Assembly: GCA_037447655.1 (NCBI GenBank)
Contig: JBBHKE010001561.1
Span: 1-25,777 of the forward strand
DNA: 25,777 nucleotides
Direction: 5' to 3'
Origin: Zygnema cylindricum
Taxonomy: Eukaryota > Streptophyta > Zygnematophyceae > Zygnematales > Zygnemataceae
A program made the position numbers and the translations under genes. A model generated the notes under the pieces. It did not search any database and had not been told where the DNA came from. It saw only the letters and a program-made list of their open reading frames with translations. Positions 10,301 through 21,100 of the stretch are shown here, in pieces; position 1 is the first letter of the stretch, and every line of letters begins with the position of its first letter.

Positions 10301-13300
10301 TAAGCAGTACGAACAAGCTCGACGATACTTTTGGTATACTTTCATGACTCATCTGTTTCCCTTATGTTGGTTGCAACTTCTTTTAAGAGTTTAATCAACT
10401 AGAATGTATGATGACAACTAGAAGTTTCAATAGCAGTGTCGCACTTCGTGTCCATGTCCACTGGAGTCAGTATGAATAGCATGAGGATTTTTTTATTCAT
10501 ATCTGTTGTAGATAGAGAATAGATGTTGCTTATCATAAGATTTTGGATGACGCTGAGCAGATGATAATTTGTTTTCTTTATGGTTCATTTGTCTACCGTG
10601 GTTTTTAGAAGACTGTAGTCCTTCCCCAAATGTGTGGACACTCTTACTGGTATGAAGTCATCAGCAAGCACAGGTGAAGGCTGCGTCTAATCAGTCCTTT
10701 TTCTTAAATGGCTTTTAAATGGCAGCAAGGCAACAACATTGGACAGGACCTTTGCACCAGCTTGGTTGGGTTTTGGAAATGCATATGCAGCGCAAGATGA
10801 GAGTGATCAAGCAATGGCGGCCTACAGAACAGCAGCCCGGCTTTTTCCTGGGTAGGGGGGACATTGTAACTCGTAAGATGGCATGGATGGCTGAGTATCT
10901 CCCACCTATCTAGTTGTTTCAGAATTTGAAGCAACTTTAACTTTCAGAAGATTGGGCAATGATAAACTATGGGCTGTATCTTTTTGTGTGGACAGTTGCC
11001 ATTTAGCGGTTCTGGCTATTGGCATTGAATATCAACGCACCAACAATTTTCAGCTTGCAGAGCAAGTGAGACGTCACGCTTTGTTCATCCTTGTTTGTTC
11101 TTTAAGGTCTTTGATGAGTAGGTTTGCCTTGTAATTTTCACAGCAATAGAATTTGTATAGATGCTGAAGCTAATCTTGGTAAAGGCAACTTTCTGTTTCA
11201 TGACAGGAGATGAGCTCACATCTGTAGGATTGGAATAGAAAATGATGAAGGTTTAGATTGGGGTGGGGTATACGTTTGCTAGACGACTAGGTCCTTTGAT
11301 TGGATTTTGTGATTCTGAACAGACATTCGTGAGAAAATCATCCTTTTACCGAAAGGTTATTTATTGGCTATTAGTTTTGCAAAAGGTTAGTGTTAAATGA
11401 ATTCCATCTTGGTGCTGCATGGGAAGCCAGTATATTTTGCTGTCCTTAATGCATAATGAACAACACATTCGGGTGGTTTGCTGTCTACGTCAAAAGCTGG
11501 AATGTTATTTGTTGAAGAAGGATCAAAACAGACGATGGTAGTCCTCCTTGTCCTCTTGGTTAATTGTTGCATTAACATTAGTACTGTACCTGGCCCGTGC
11601 AGTTTTTGCAGGATGCTCTCAAAATGTGTCCACATGATCCTCTTGTACATAACGAATTGGGGGTGGTGTCGTTCCGCAGTCAGGAGTGGGTCCTCTTTTT
11701 CCCTCAAATTCACATGGCAATATTTTGTGTGTTTGTTTTGCTTGTGTATTCCATTTTGTGAATGAATTTGACCTTTGAAGGAGATTTCTGTGTCACATTT
11801 GCAATGCTTTTTGTGATAATAACCGATTGGAAACTAGTCGCTGGTACTTATGTAGCGACAGCTACTTTCCTTTTCTTAATTTCATTTTTTTTTTTTTTTT
11901 GTCATTTTTTCTCACACTTGTGATGTATGCTACATTTGACTTTTCTGACTACCAAGTTTGTTGCGACAATGCTGATTACATTTTGCTTTTATAATCTATA
12001 TTCCTTGTCTAATTTTCAGTTGTTGACTGACATTCCGTCTGTTTTTGTTTTACAATGCCAGTTATGAAGCAGCTGTCCATCACTTTGAAGCAGCACTACA
12101 GCAAGTACCAGAAGGCATGGAGGGTCTTTGGGAAGCCACTGTCTTAAACCTGGGCCATGGTCTGAGGAAACTAAGGTGAGGGTTCCAGATTTGTTTGAGG
12201 TTTGTTTTAGATGCGAAGAGGGTTCTGTGCTCTATAATATGCTGGCCGATAATGACTTTTCCACTACAAGTTCCCAAAGGTTAACCTATGGAGGATACTT
12301 TTATCTCTGTATCTTTTGACTCCTTCGGTAGACTTGGTTCTTAAGTTAACGAGGGGAGAATTGTTGGTGATTGAGATGTGTTTCACGGGGAATGCGTGCC
12401 TTAGATCCTCGACGCTTCTTCTCTGCTTTGTGATTTTGAGGGATGAGGTATATAACCGTACTGTTCTGGAAATGGCATGTATAGGCGTTACTTGGAAGCC
12501 ATTCAGCAATTTGAGAGAGCGTTGGCGCTGTCTCCACGACAACCGGCTGCTCTTGCTGCACTTGGCTTCACCTACCATTTGCAGGTGCATTATTTTTGCC
12601 TATCCACTCCTTGACAACGTCCGTTTTTGTCTGTCTGGATGTCTTTGATAGCTTCGATTCAATTTTTCTGACTTATCAGGCATGTGCGAGCGTATACGTT
12701 ATGCTTACAGCCGTTTATGCTAAAAGTGAGAGATTTTTTTCCTGCTTTGCTGGGTACGTCATATCAAACACCCAGTAGGAAACGGTTGCAAGAATGTCTT
12801 ACTGTAAATCTAGCGTGCGAAAAGTAAATTTCGTTTCTCTGCTTGTAATGCAGGGAAATGTAAATTTGGCGATCGACTATTACCACAAGGTGTGCTGTTG
12901 AGCTAATTCCCATGCTCCTGCGTGTTTTTAATCAGTCCATGGATATGGCTAAGAATTGCGGATCAGTGCAGAGCTGTTTGTGCACAGAGTCTGGAAAATT
13001 TGCAGATTGGAAATTTAATGCAAATTGTGGTGCATCGTATTTCTATTACAGGAGATTTCGGCACGGTTGTGTAGTTGTTCTGGGCTGGGTCTCCGCTTTT
13101 GATTCATATGTCTTGTGGGCATCTTGGGCCTGACACTGGTGTTAAGTTATCCCTTGATTTATGCCTCGCTAATCTCCCTGTTTGTTTTGGACTAATATCT
13201 CATATAGGTTTCAAGCCAGTGTAAAAGTCTAACGGAGCTCACAGCAAGCATCAATTGCAATCATCATTCGTGTGTTTGTGTCTTAACAGGGAAATATGCT

Positions 13301-13510
13301 GTTTGTCTCCCTCTGTTTATCTTTTTGGTCTGAGGTTGATGTCGCGCGAGTTCTCCATGTCAATGATTACAGGCCCTTGGTCTTCGACCAGAAGATTCAC
13401 TCACAGGAGAAATGCTTACGCTTGCTCTTACTGAAGAGTGCTCCCGTTATGCTGAGCATTATGAGGATGAATTATTCCCGCCAGTAAGCTTTCGTGAGGA
13501 GGTTTTTTGA
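4369..13510 (+). CDS. APC6: Anaphase-promoting complex subunit 6 (CDC16-like), 16 exons
   Basis: APC6/CDC16 is a TPR scaffold subunit of the APC/C ubiquitin ligase, which drives cyclin and securin destruction. Exons: 4369-4611, 5069-5188, 5541-5614, 6146-6185, 6386-6431, 8370-8449, 9289-9473, 9779-9904, 10259-10333, 10726-10851, 10996-11065, 11603-11685, 12062-12175, 12485-12584, 12854-12889, 13373-13510. All junctions are GT-AG, and phases join into 551 residues, close to the plant family length (about 540). Family hallmarks are VVRDCLSKHLHSSAVFFADK (residues about 10-29), FKYLAAKCL (73-81), ILERDPFHLM, ALAWFAVGCYYLCIKQYEQA, AYRTAARLFPG, DPLVHNELGVV and GFTYHLQGN. TPR units fill most of the protein from about residue 230 on. 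The ATG sits in a good context (GCCATGG). The exon 7 acceptor has a poor pyrimidine tract, and exon 7 carries an acidic, Gly-rich insert. The last residues follow the family poorly. Confidence 0.93.
5744..5764. repeat. G12 run followed by a C6 run in APC6 intron 3
   Basis: Twelve G residues (5744-5755) are followed after CTT by six C residues (5759-5764), giving a tight G/C hairpin. It lies within intron 3 (5615-6145). The run length may be uncertain for sequencing reasons. Confidence 0.6.
6716..6808 (+). ncRNA. Box C/D snoRNA-like, family 1 copy 1
   Basis: A terminal stem GGCTGG (6716-6721) pairs with CCAGCC (6803-6808). Inside it lie box C TTGATGA (6723-6729) and box D CTGA (6799-6802), the layout of a C/D snoRNA of 93 nt. 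GCACTGGGC at 6733-6741, just before a degenerate D' box (CTTA), is identical in all three family members, as expected of a guide. The region before box D (CTAGAAAAC core) is also shared. The unit would be released from the spliced APC6 intron. The family name is not recognised with certainty. Confidence 0.72.
7106..7187 (+). ncRNA. Box C/D snoRNA-like, family 2 copy 1
   Basis: Stem GGGCC (7106-7110) pairs with GGCCC (7183-7187). Box C is GTGATGA (7115-7121), a perfect consensus, and box D is CTGA (7176-7179). The segment TGTACCATCAAAT (7129-7141) followed by a CAGA D'-like box is shared with copy 2. The stretch before box D (TTACAAAGT) is not shared, so the two copies may guide different sites. 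The length is 82 nt, typical for the class. Confidence 0.75.
7411..7503 (+). ncRNA. Box C/D snoRNA-like, family 1 copy 2, degenerate boxes
   Basis: The same 93-nt layout as copies 1 and 3, with stem GCTGG/CCAGC and the conserved GCACTGGGC (7427-7435). However, box C reads ATGAGGA and box D reads CTAA, each with one change from consensus. The stem and guide are kept, but the altered boxes suggest a decaying or inactive copy. About 45 bp of upstream DNA also resembles that before copy 3, which points to a tandem duplication with a period of 217 bp. Confidence 0.6.
7628..7720 (+). ncRNA. Box C/D snoRNA-like, family 1 copy 3
   Basis: The best-formed member of family 1: stem GCTGG/CCAGC, box C TTGATGA, box D CTGA (7712-7715), and a true D' box CTGA at 7654-7657, one base after the conserved GCACTGGGC (7644-7652). 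By the +5 rule the D' guide would direct 2'-O-methylation opposite the G at 7649. An LSU rRNA segment GCCCAGTGC (recalled, not looked up) is the obvious complementary candidate. Confidence 0.75.
7980..8058 (+). ncRNA. Box C/D snoRNA-like, family 2 copy 2
   Basis: A 6-bp terminal stem (GGCCTG, 7980-7985, with CAGGCC, 8053-8058) encloses box C GTGATGA (7988-7994) and box D CTGA (8048-8051). TGTACCATCAAAT (8002-8014) and the following CAGAGTTGCTAT are shared with copy 1. The element before box D, ATCAGTGT, is unique to this copy and is complementary to ACACTGAT, which I recall from plant SSU rRNA (GCGCTACACTGATG). Length is 79 nt. Confidence 0.76.
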
Positions 13511-14460
13511 AGCTGCGAAGAATTTCCAAGCATTTAGGGCGTAGGGTTGAGACCATATTCACTGTGTTTTTGTGCCTTTGTTCTGGCAAATGCTATGATT
13601 GCTTTTGAGGTTGTCAGGAAAAATCAATATGCCATATCAGCTGGAAGTATGGATATGAAAAGCAAAAGGGTTGACACTAAGCTTGTAGGGTTTCTAGAAC
13701 TGATGCGTGCCATTTTATGTTTCCCTTGATGGAGGTTCACTTTTCTCCTCTCCGGTTTCATGGTTATTCTGTAAGCCGGGGAAGATTCTTCTTTCGTTGA
13801 TTTCTGTATATTTTTAGATGTCAACCTACGAGCAATTCTTTACAAATTTTAAGTGGTGGAAACCATGATCAAATCAGTAGAATCACGTCGTTGTCTAATT
13901 CAACATTCTGCCATGTGGTTTTTAATATTTCGGTTATATGTTTCTCTTTTGTTAATGTTCATTGCGCATTGTTTTTTTTGTTGAACGTGTTTCCTCGTCT
14001 TCAAAGGTTGTTGCAGAGTTGTCTGAATCTCAATTGTAACATCACAATTTGAATACCATTAGTCTTTAATTGCTCCCTGAAATAAAACGACTGCTGGCAA
14101 ATAGAGTTAAAACGCCTAGTGCTTGGGAAAGGTGTAACACCTACGGGCATGATTGTTGCTATGCTCTGGCATTCATTTCCTCTTGGCCCTAGTCTAGAAC
14201 GCAGCAAGCCTTGATTTTGATTCATGCAGTAGAGGTTTAGTTTAGGGTGTTTCAGCTGAGATTATGGTTTAAAAAAATGAAGCAGCTTACACAGCAGTAT
14301 GTGAATTTGTAGCCAGTAAAAATAATTGCAGGATAACAGTATTGTATTTGTTGTTGAGCTTGGACAATTCCCTAAAATCCGAGTGAATATCTTAGTGTAT
14401 CTGTGTGTTTTCTTGTCTTGAAGTGCAGCATATTTAAACTGTGTCACGGATTTTTTTGTA
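13511..14460. other. APC6 3' flank, no gene seen
   Basis: This should hold the APC6 3' UTR and intergenic DNA. AATAAA occurs at about 14080 as a possible poly(A) signal. No other coding exon, RNA or repeat is recognised. Confidence 0.5.
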
Positions 14461-14469
14461 GGTTGTTCA

Positions 14470-14800
14470 ACAATAAGAATGAATTGTCTTAGTAAGAAAG
14501 GGCAGGATAAATTGAAAAGCATGATGGTAAACCATCTGAGTCTGGGGGTACAAAAGGGGTGGCATGGCCAAAACTGAAAAACTACAATAAAAAACAAATA
14601 GAGCGATGGGAATCCCAAAAAAAAAGAAACAAACAAGGAAAATAAAAGCACCTAAACTCAAAACGAAAAGCACGGGAACTCACAAAACCAAAACTACAAC
14701 CCCAACCCTAAATCAATTAAATATCTACGTAAAGCAACCCCGTAAGTCCCCCCAGCCTGGGGGGGCATGTTGCAGAAGACAAAACCTGTACCATTAAAAA
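14470..14800 (-). repeat. Retroposon-like tail, copy 1 (minus strand)
   Basis: On the minus strand this stretch ends in a motif shared with 16261-16510: CAGTTTTGGCCATGCCACCCC-like sequence, then GACTCAGATGGTTTACCATC, then GCTTTTCAATTT. A T/G-rich non-coding run precedes it. The shared conceptual peptide RWFTIxLFN on the minus strand is part of the same homology. This looks like the 3' end of a dispersed, possibly LINE-type, element. No reverse transcriptase sequence is present. The exact ends are uncertain. Confidence 0.5.
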
Positions 14801-15554
14801 CTTTGACAATTGATGTTTACTTGGTTAGAGATTTTTTTGGCATTCTGACAACGTATATTACTTAAAATGACACAGAGCCAGGTGATTCGGTAAAGGATAT
14901 GTTACAATTGTCAGTATGGTAACTCATCCTTTAGTAATATTGTAAGACCTTGTTAAGAAAGCACGGCAGTGAATACTCAGAAAATGGGAACAAAAAACAA
15001 AGCAAGGCAAAAACATAATTGGAAAACCGAACGCGGGTGTTTGAGAAGAAAAAATTAGGTCAAAAGAAAGAAACCAACACATGAACAAAAAAGCCGACTT
15101 TCAACATAGGTAAACACTACTTAAAAAAAAAAAAAAACCAGATAGAATTAAAAAGTCCCCAGCCCGCCGAGCACCCTGCGGGATTTTTGGAACACATCAA
15201 CGACCCATAGTAACTATAGAAGATAGGAATAAAATCATCCATAGCATGGTGGTGGGGAAAAAAAGGGAGGGAAAGGGGGCAAAGTAGGGGAAAGAGTGTG
15301 GGAAATGGGGAACCTAGCCAGTGGTTTGTCCGTTTGTGATCCTGTCGTTTATAGCTGTGTGGTTAACCCTCCATGTTCCCCTTTTTCTTTTTTTTGCTCG
15401 TCTGCTTATTTGCGATGTTCTTGTGATGAAGGAGTCAAGTGTGGGAAAAGACGAGGAATGTTCCTTGTGGGGGAGAGGGGGGGGCGGGATAGTTTTTTTT
15501 TGGGAGGGGGGAGTGGGAGGAGGAAGCTGTTGGGAAGTGGATATGCCATTCGAG
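14801..15554. other. A- and G-rich spacer with a G-run cluster
   Basis: No gene is recognised. The left part is A-rich (A14 at about 15123-15136) and resembles the A-rich bodies of the neighbouring tails. The right part has many G-runs at 15254-15300 and 15470-15525, including GGGGGGGGCGGG and GGGAGGGGGGAGTGGGAGG, which could form G-quadruplexes on the plus strand. Open frames on both strands are composition artefacts. Confidence 0.45.
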
Positions 15555-15727
15555 TTCCTCCACTGCCCTTTCGACCCTAAAAAAAAAAACCTGAATCTCG
15601 GGCTCTCCCTCCTCCTCCTGCCCCAAACTGGGCGGCTAAGATCCTTTCCGTATTCGCCCCAGCTTTGTACCAAATAGGGAGCCCCCGAGTTTCGGGTTTT
15701 TTTGTAGGGTAAAGGGCTGCGGAGGAA
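15555..15727. repeat. Foldback element with long imperfect inverted arms
   Basis: The left arm (15555-15610) begins TTCCTCCACTGCCCTTTCGA and ends with CTCGGGCTCTCCCT. The reverse complement of the right arm (15676-15727) begins TTCCTCCGCAGCCCTTTA and ends with CTCGGGGGCTCCCT. The arms are about 52-56 nt with scattered mismatches around a 65-nt centre. This is the shape of a foldback or MITE-like element, or of a long hairpin precursor. No target-site duplication was confirmed. Confidence 0.65.
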
Positions 15728-16260
15728 GAGTTACTACTAGTGGAAGCTGAGCGCAAATGCTGCGTAAAGCTTATATATAACATGATAAAATCTTAGAAAC
15801 CCTTTTTACAGTAGACCTCTAAGACTGGATAAAAGGAGTGAAGTTTTTCTCACTGTGAGAAACTAGTATAGTGTGGTTGTTGTAACGAAAAGGTGTGTCA
15901 AATCGTGCAATCGACACATGGTTGAGCCGGACAAAATGGAGTACTAATGCCACTTGGTTCTTCAGTGCGGCAAATTAATTTCCTGATGTATATTTTTCAA
16001 GACATCAAGTTCCCATTCTCCAGTTTAAAGAAATAACGACTTTCTCCAGTTAAGGTTTTTGGTCTCCCTCATCCGTCGCTCCGAGGCTACTCATCCATGG
16101 TCATGAGTTGATGTCGTCCATTTATTTTGCTTCTCTCAAGGGGGCGAGATATTTCAAGTACACGGCACTCCTTGGGACACAAACATTGCTTCCTGGGCAA
16201 GGTATTTTGCTCGATGGAGGTCTCACATAGTATATTCTTCGGTCTGAATTTATGTTGTTC
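15728..16260. other. Intergenic, no feature seen
   Basis: No open frame with family resemblance, RNA or clear repeat was found in this stretch. Confidence 0.45.
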
Positions 16261-16510
16261 TTCTTAATAAAAAAAAAGGGGGGGCTGACTTTATTAAAAA
16301 GCGCGATGGTAAACCATCTGAGTCCATGGGGAACAAAAGAGAAGTAGCACGGCAAAAACTGAAAAATTACATGTTGGGGGAAAAAACAAAAACGATAAGC
16401 AAGGCAAAAGCAACGAAAACACGAAATGACAGCTAGTAGACGGGAAACACCCGAAAAAGCAAAAAACAACAAACAAAACACCAAAAGAAAGAGCTAACAC
16501 CTAACAACAA
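16261..16510 (-). repeat. Retroposon-like tail, copy 2 (minus strand)
   Basis: Read on the minus strand, it carries CAGTTTTTGCCGTGCTACTTC, then GGACTCAGATGGTTTACCATC, then GCGCTTTTTAATAAAGTCAG, then C7 and a T-run. The palindromic core GATGGTAAACCATC plus TGAGTC (16305-16324) is identical in copy 1 (14523-14542). AATAAA close to the end supports a transcribed element terminus. The element body is not present or not recognisable. Confidence 0.52.
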
Positions 16511-18129
16511 AACCCCCCTGTCTTATTTTTGGAGAATGTTTTGACAAGTGCCGGATTTCGTGCACCAATGTGTCCGGTTGCTCGCCATATCGGAGTGGTA
16601 ACGTTAATTCTTGTTAAGGGGAGTGACTGTGACTAGAGGCATCACGACCCTATGAATGGCTGTATTCTTATGGTGGCTACAATTTTTGATGGTTTTTGGA
16701 ATCATTTTGGAGCAGGTCTCCCGTACTTGTAGTCGAATTTCGTTCAAAGCGAAAGGACATGGGCACTTTCCACCGACCACCATGACCCTAAAACGGTTGA
16801 ACAGGAAGATGAGGTTAGGTCACACATTCTTTGAAAGAATTTCAGGCCGACACAACCAAGTACATAGGGCTGACGTTGTGTGTGTTGTTCCTCAAAGATA
16901 GGTACAGCTTGTTTATTTCACTCATTCCCATAACCATATATCCTATACGGAAGCTTCTTCCAGAGATGATTTAAGAATGATTAACGACTGAGAGTGCCTC
17001 AAGAGATCATCCCATGAAACTGGCCATTACCCGTTGGTACCATCACATTTCTGAATAATCAACCTTTCGTAGTAAGCTTCCACTTCTGGGAAGAGACAAT
17101 CTAAGAGAGTCGATCAGAAAACTAGTCCAACAAAAAATTCGACGAGTCCAACCAGGTTATACCAGTAGCCTAACAGAGATTGCAACCTAACCAAACCCAC
17201 AGCATTCAACATCACAGTGCACAACATACTCACTTAAATCAATATCAACCAATATATCAGTTGTTTACTTTTAAAACAATTCAAATCTACACTTCATACA
17301 CTCCATAAACATTCACAACTTACCAATCCAACATAATCATAGCCACTAAGGTTTCGTCTAATTTGAGAAACTCCGGCTGACAAAATGTAGAAAAAAAGTA
17401 ACGAGATCCTTTTTAGTTCGATTGAACAAATATTTTAACTTGACCACTTCAACATGCACCACAAACCTTGTGCCTCATTGAAAGAATGACAACATGTCAC
17501 AAGGCCTCAAATGGCAGTCTTTTACTAGACATAAGTTACACTACCATGTAAAGTTCCTCCCAAATAAAGTGAGGACAAAAATATAACTCTAGGAAAGGGG
17601 GATCGACCTTACCAGATAAACGGTTTTTCTATAAGCACTTTCAGCGAACTAGAAGTTCTCCTCTTACAACTTTCCTCATTTTCTTTTCATTTGCATTTAC
17701 TTACGTCCAAAATGGAACATGGAACCGTTGTCACCCAAGAATAAAGAGCCCATCTGCTTTCTCCTCCTAGAGGAACAAGGGGAGGAGGCTGATTTACACT
17801 TAAAACTGGAAGATATAACGTAATCCTGAGACACTAACAGGTCATAAGACGTAAAAAAGTCATATGCAAAGGCTTCACCGATGATCCTAAAGACAAGACT
17901 TTGCTACACATTTCTAGCTTCAAGATGTTCCCATTTTAGGCCATTTGAGGCCAATTATTTTTGAAAAAGAGGGACAGTTATCCTCCAGTTTCCTCTCTGA
18001 GCCTGACATTGTCCAACATTCTTCTTAGACTCCCAACGCCTCCCTTCCCTCTCTGTCTCCCTCTCCCTCACCTTCGATAGTTGTCTATTTAACTGCCATA
18101 ACGCCATCCGCATTTACAGGTGCTCGGAA
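16511..18129. other. Intergenic between convergent genes, no gene seen
   Basis: No exon was recognised on either strand. The short frame at 16656-16901 resembles nothing known to me. Pyrimidine-rich DNA at 18020-18072 lies just past the stop of the HY5-like gene and is probably within or near its 3' UTR. Confidence 0.45.
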
Positions 18130-21100
18130 TTATGAATCATAAGACCCCTCCACATATGCCATAGTCTGGTCATCAGCAGGCGTAACATCTCCCATCACAC
18201 CAGAGACCAATCGGGCCTCCCCCATAGATTCAATAGAGCCACCAAAACCTGGCAAATCAGGAGGCCTTGGAGAACGGGCTTGAGGTCGATTCAATTGGGT
18301 ATTTGATTCTCCCTGAGATTGTGGCACAGAGCCACCTCCACCAGAACTCGCACGCATATTTTCCCGGACAAGTTGCCGCAATTCCTCATTCTCCTAATAA
18401 CCATATCAACCAATGTGAACACGGTCAACAACATCATTGGTTTAGGAGTTGTGTTGGTTTCAGAGATGGGTTTAAGTCCAATACTGATGTCAGGATATGT
18501 CATTCGATGTCAACAGATATCAATTGAATAAACAGATGTATAAATACAGCAAACGTCTGGTAGACAGCATTGTCATACAACTAAAGAAGAAGGGAAGAGG
18601 AAGAATAGGAGAGGAAGAGGATAGGGTAAGAGGTATGAAATTTAGGCAAGTTCACTTTTGAATGTAGTTGCTAGACTTTGAAGAGGTTTTATACCTTTGC
18701 CAGGGCCACTGCACGCTCCTCCAACTCTGAATTGCTCTGCTCCATTCTATTACACCGTTCCTCCAACTCCTGTATGCATCCCCTACCATGTAATCCTACT
18801 GAAAATACAATAATTTGTAATCTTACTTGGATATACATTCCACTTAAGAGTAAAAATATGGTGCACTGCCACATCTCTACAGCATGAATGTAGCATCAAT
18901 AACACTAATTTGGTCCCGTTTTTCTTTTGTCCTTTGAAAACAAAACAGCTTTAGTTATACTAATCGTTTTCTTCTTAACGCTAGTTATATTTGCGGTTCA
19001 CAATTGTCCATGTCATTCTGACCCGAATTATAAATACTAACAGTTAAGCTATCCAGTCCAGTCCAGCCAGTCCAGTTTAATCCAGTCCTCCAGTCCTTTG
19101 TCCTCTTTGAGAGTGAACACAAAGATTAGTTGTTTCAATCAGTACAAAAAATAATGTCAAACAGCCACACATTCTCCAACAAAATATCACCACCACTTGA
19201 TATGCATAAAATTGAGTTTGAACTATCTTCCCAGCCCTTTCATGCCCCTTTTTCCTCTGCTGCATTGGAATTTCACACTCATGTGAGAAAGACACATTCA
19301 TGTGGTTCTGAAGCTCATCAGCAACTTACAACTACATGTTGCCTTTTCCGTTCCCTCGCTTGCTGCGCGCTTACTCTGTTTCTCAGCAGCCTGCTTAATC
19401 CCACAAAACAATTTGTCAGTAACCAGCCAGAATCCTTTCCAGCCAAAGAAACATTAATTCCTCTTTCTGCCGACGATGAAACAGGTCCTGTTCTCAGCCA
19501 GAATTCGTCAGATATTAACCAGAAGACCTTTTCCACCCAACAATCTCTCCGAAGGCCAACAGCGCGTCAACACTTTCAATTGCTGTATTTCAATAATTCA
19601 TTAACAAACTTGGTTTGAACGACAGGGATGAAAGTGGCCAGAAATTTTATTTCTGATCAAATCCCGTTAATCATCTTTCCAATCATCTCTACAAGTCAAC
19701 TCTGCTCTATATGGAGAACTATGGTCTTACTCAATATCACTCATCAAATCCAAATAGATAACAATTACAAGTATACCTACCTACATCACAACTAGAATGA
19801 AACCAGAACTAATAACCATCACCAAACTAGCTACTGCATACTAAATGTTTTCAGAAGCACAACAATTTTGCTGCCTTCCCAAATAAAGAAATTATGAGAG
19901 AAAAGAGCAAATGTGATGCACACCTCTTTTTTCTTCTCTCCTCTTTCACTTTCACGACAGGAGCTCCTGCTCCACTTCCAGCAGTATTCTTGATAGGAAC
20001 AACTTGAACTGTGCCAGATGTTGCCTCCACAGTTCCGTTTTCATTGGTCGGAACTGGACCTGCTCAAATATCACAAGCAAAAACATTATCTGTCAAATAC
20101 AGCAAAATTAATTTCTGTACGTAATGAAGAATGTGATCCCTAAGATGGCAAGCTGGAAATCGATATAGGTCTCCCCCAAGTAATTCTCACCTGAACAGTA
20201 AATCAGAACCCCCTTTCTAAAGCCATCCTAACATCACCAAAGGAGCAAATTAACCACTATATTGAGCACGAGGAGAAGTTAGAATAAATGATAAATAAGT
20301 GATTCATTGTTTCTAAAGAAAAGAGCGTTTACTTCACATCATTTAAAGACCTAAACTACCTGCTCCAAAGAACGCAGGGAAGCCATAAGCTGCAAAACAT
20401 CATCAAAATGTCTAACAACTGTGATCCCAGTGTCCACAATAATATTTTTAGAGTGAATAGAATCAAGTCCTGGCTACATAACTAATGTCTTTTCTGAAAA
20501 TCAATGGAATCACAAGGGCAAACCTTGAGTAACTTCAATCACACAGGCGTCAGAATCTCACCCACACTTGTATGGCAAAGTGGGCCTTGCTCAAAAGGCT
20601 TGTCATTTCCAATCTAAAAATGCAGTAGCTGGAAATCGGTAAACAGACAATTGTACTAAACGACTGAGGGTGTCATAACTGCTATTGAAATGTTCAGGAG
20701 CGGCAAGCTCATCCACACTTCTAAAAGTTAAGAACTCACCCTCAGCTGATTTTGCATCTGCAGCCGGTCTCCGCCTTTTTCCTCTCTTTGTGTCTGCAGA
20801 AGCCCGTTGCTGCCTCGCCAATGCTCCTGGGCTGAGTAATGTACTGCTGAGAGACAAAGCTTAAGGGCCCAGAACATTTTGACCCAGAATTACACATTAC
20901 TTGTTGATAATACTTATTTAGTTAAGTGGCCCATAATAATCCACATCGCAGGCCAAAAGTTTTAGTTAACTCTATCAAATAGCCTAAGGCAGCACACTCT
21001 GCACTTCAAAACATAAAAACCAAAGAAAAACATAAAAGTCTGCATTGGGCATTTTTATTTTCTCCTCACCAACATCAAGTCTGGAAAGGAAACTGTCAAA

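Noticed and set aside
12264-12590. Minus-strand frame of 108 codons opposite APC6 exon 14
   Set aside because: It is a shadow of the plus-strand coding exon and neighbouring intron.
15296-15783. Overlapping open frames of 60-119 codons
   Set aside because: They arise from G-runs and the foldback element; the products are low complexity and have no family resemblance.
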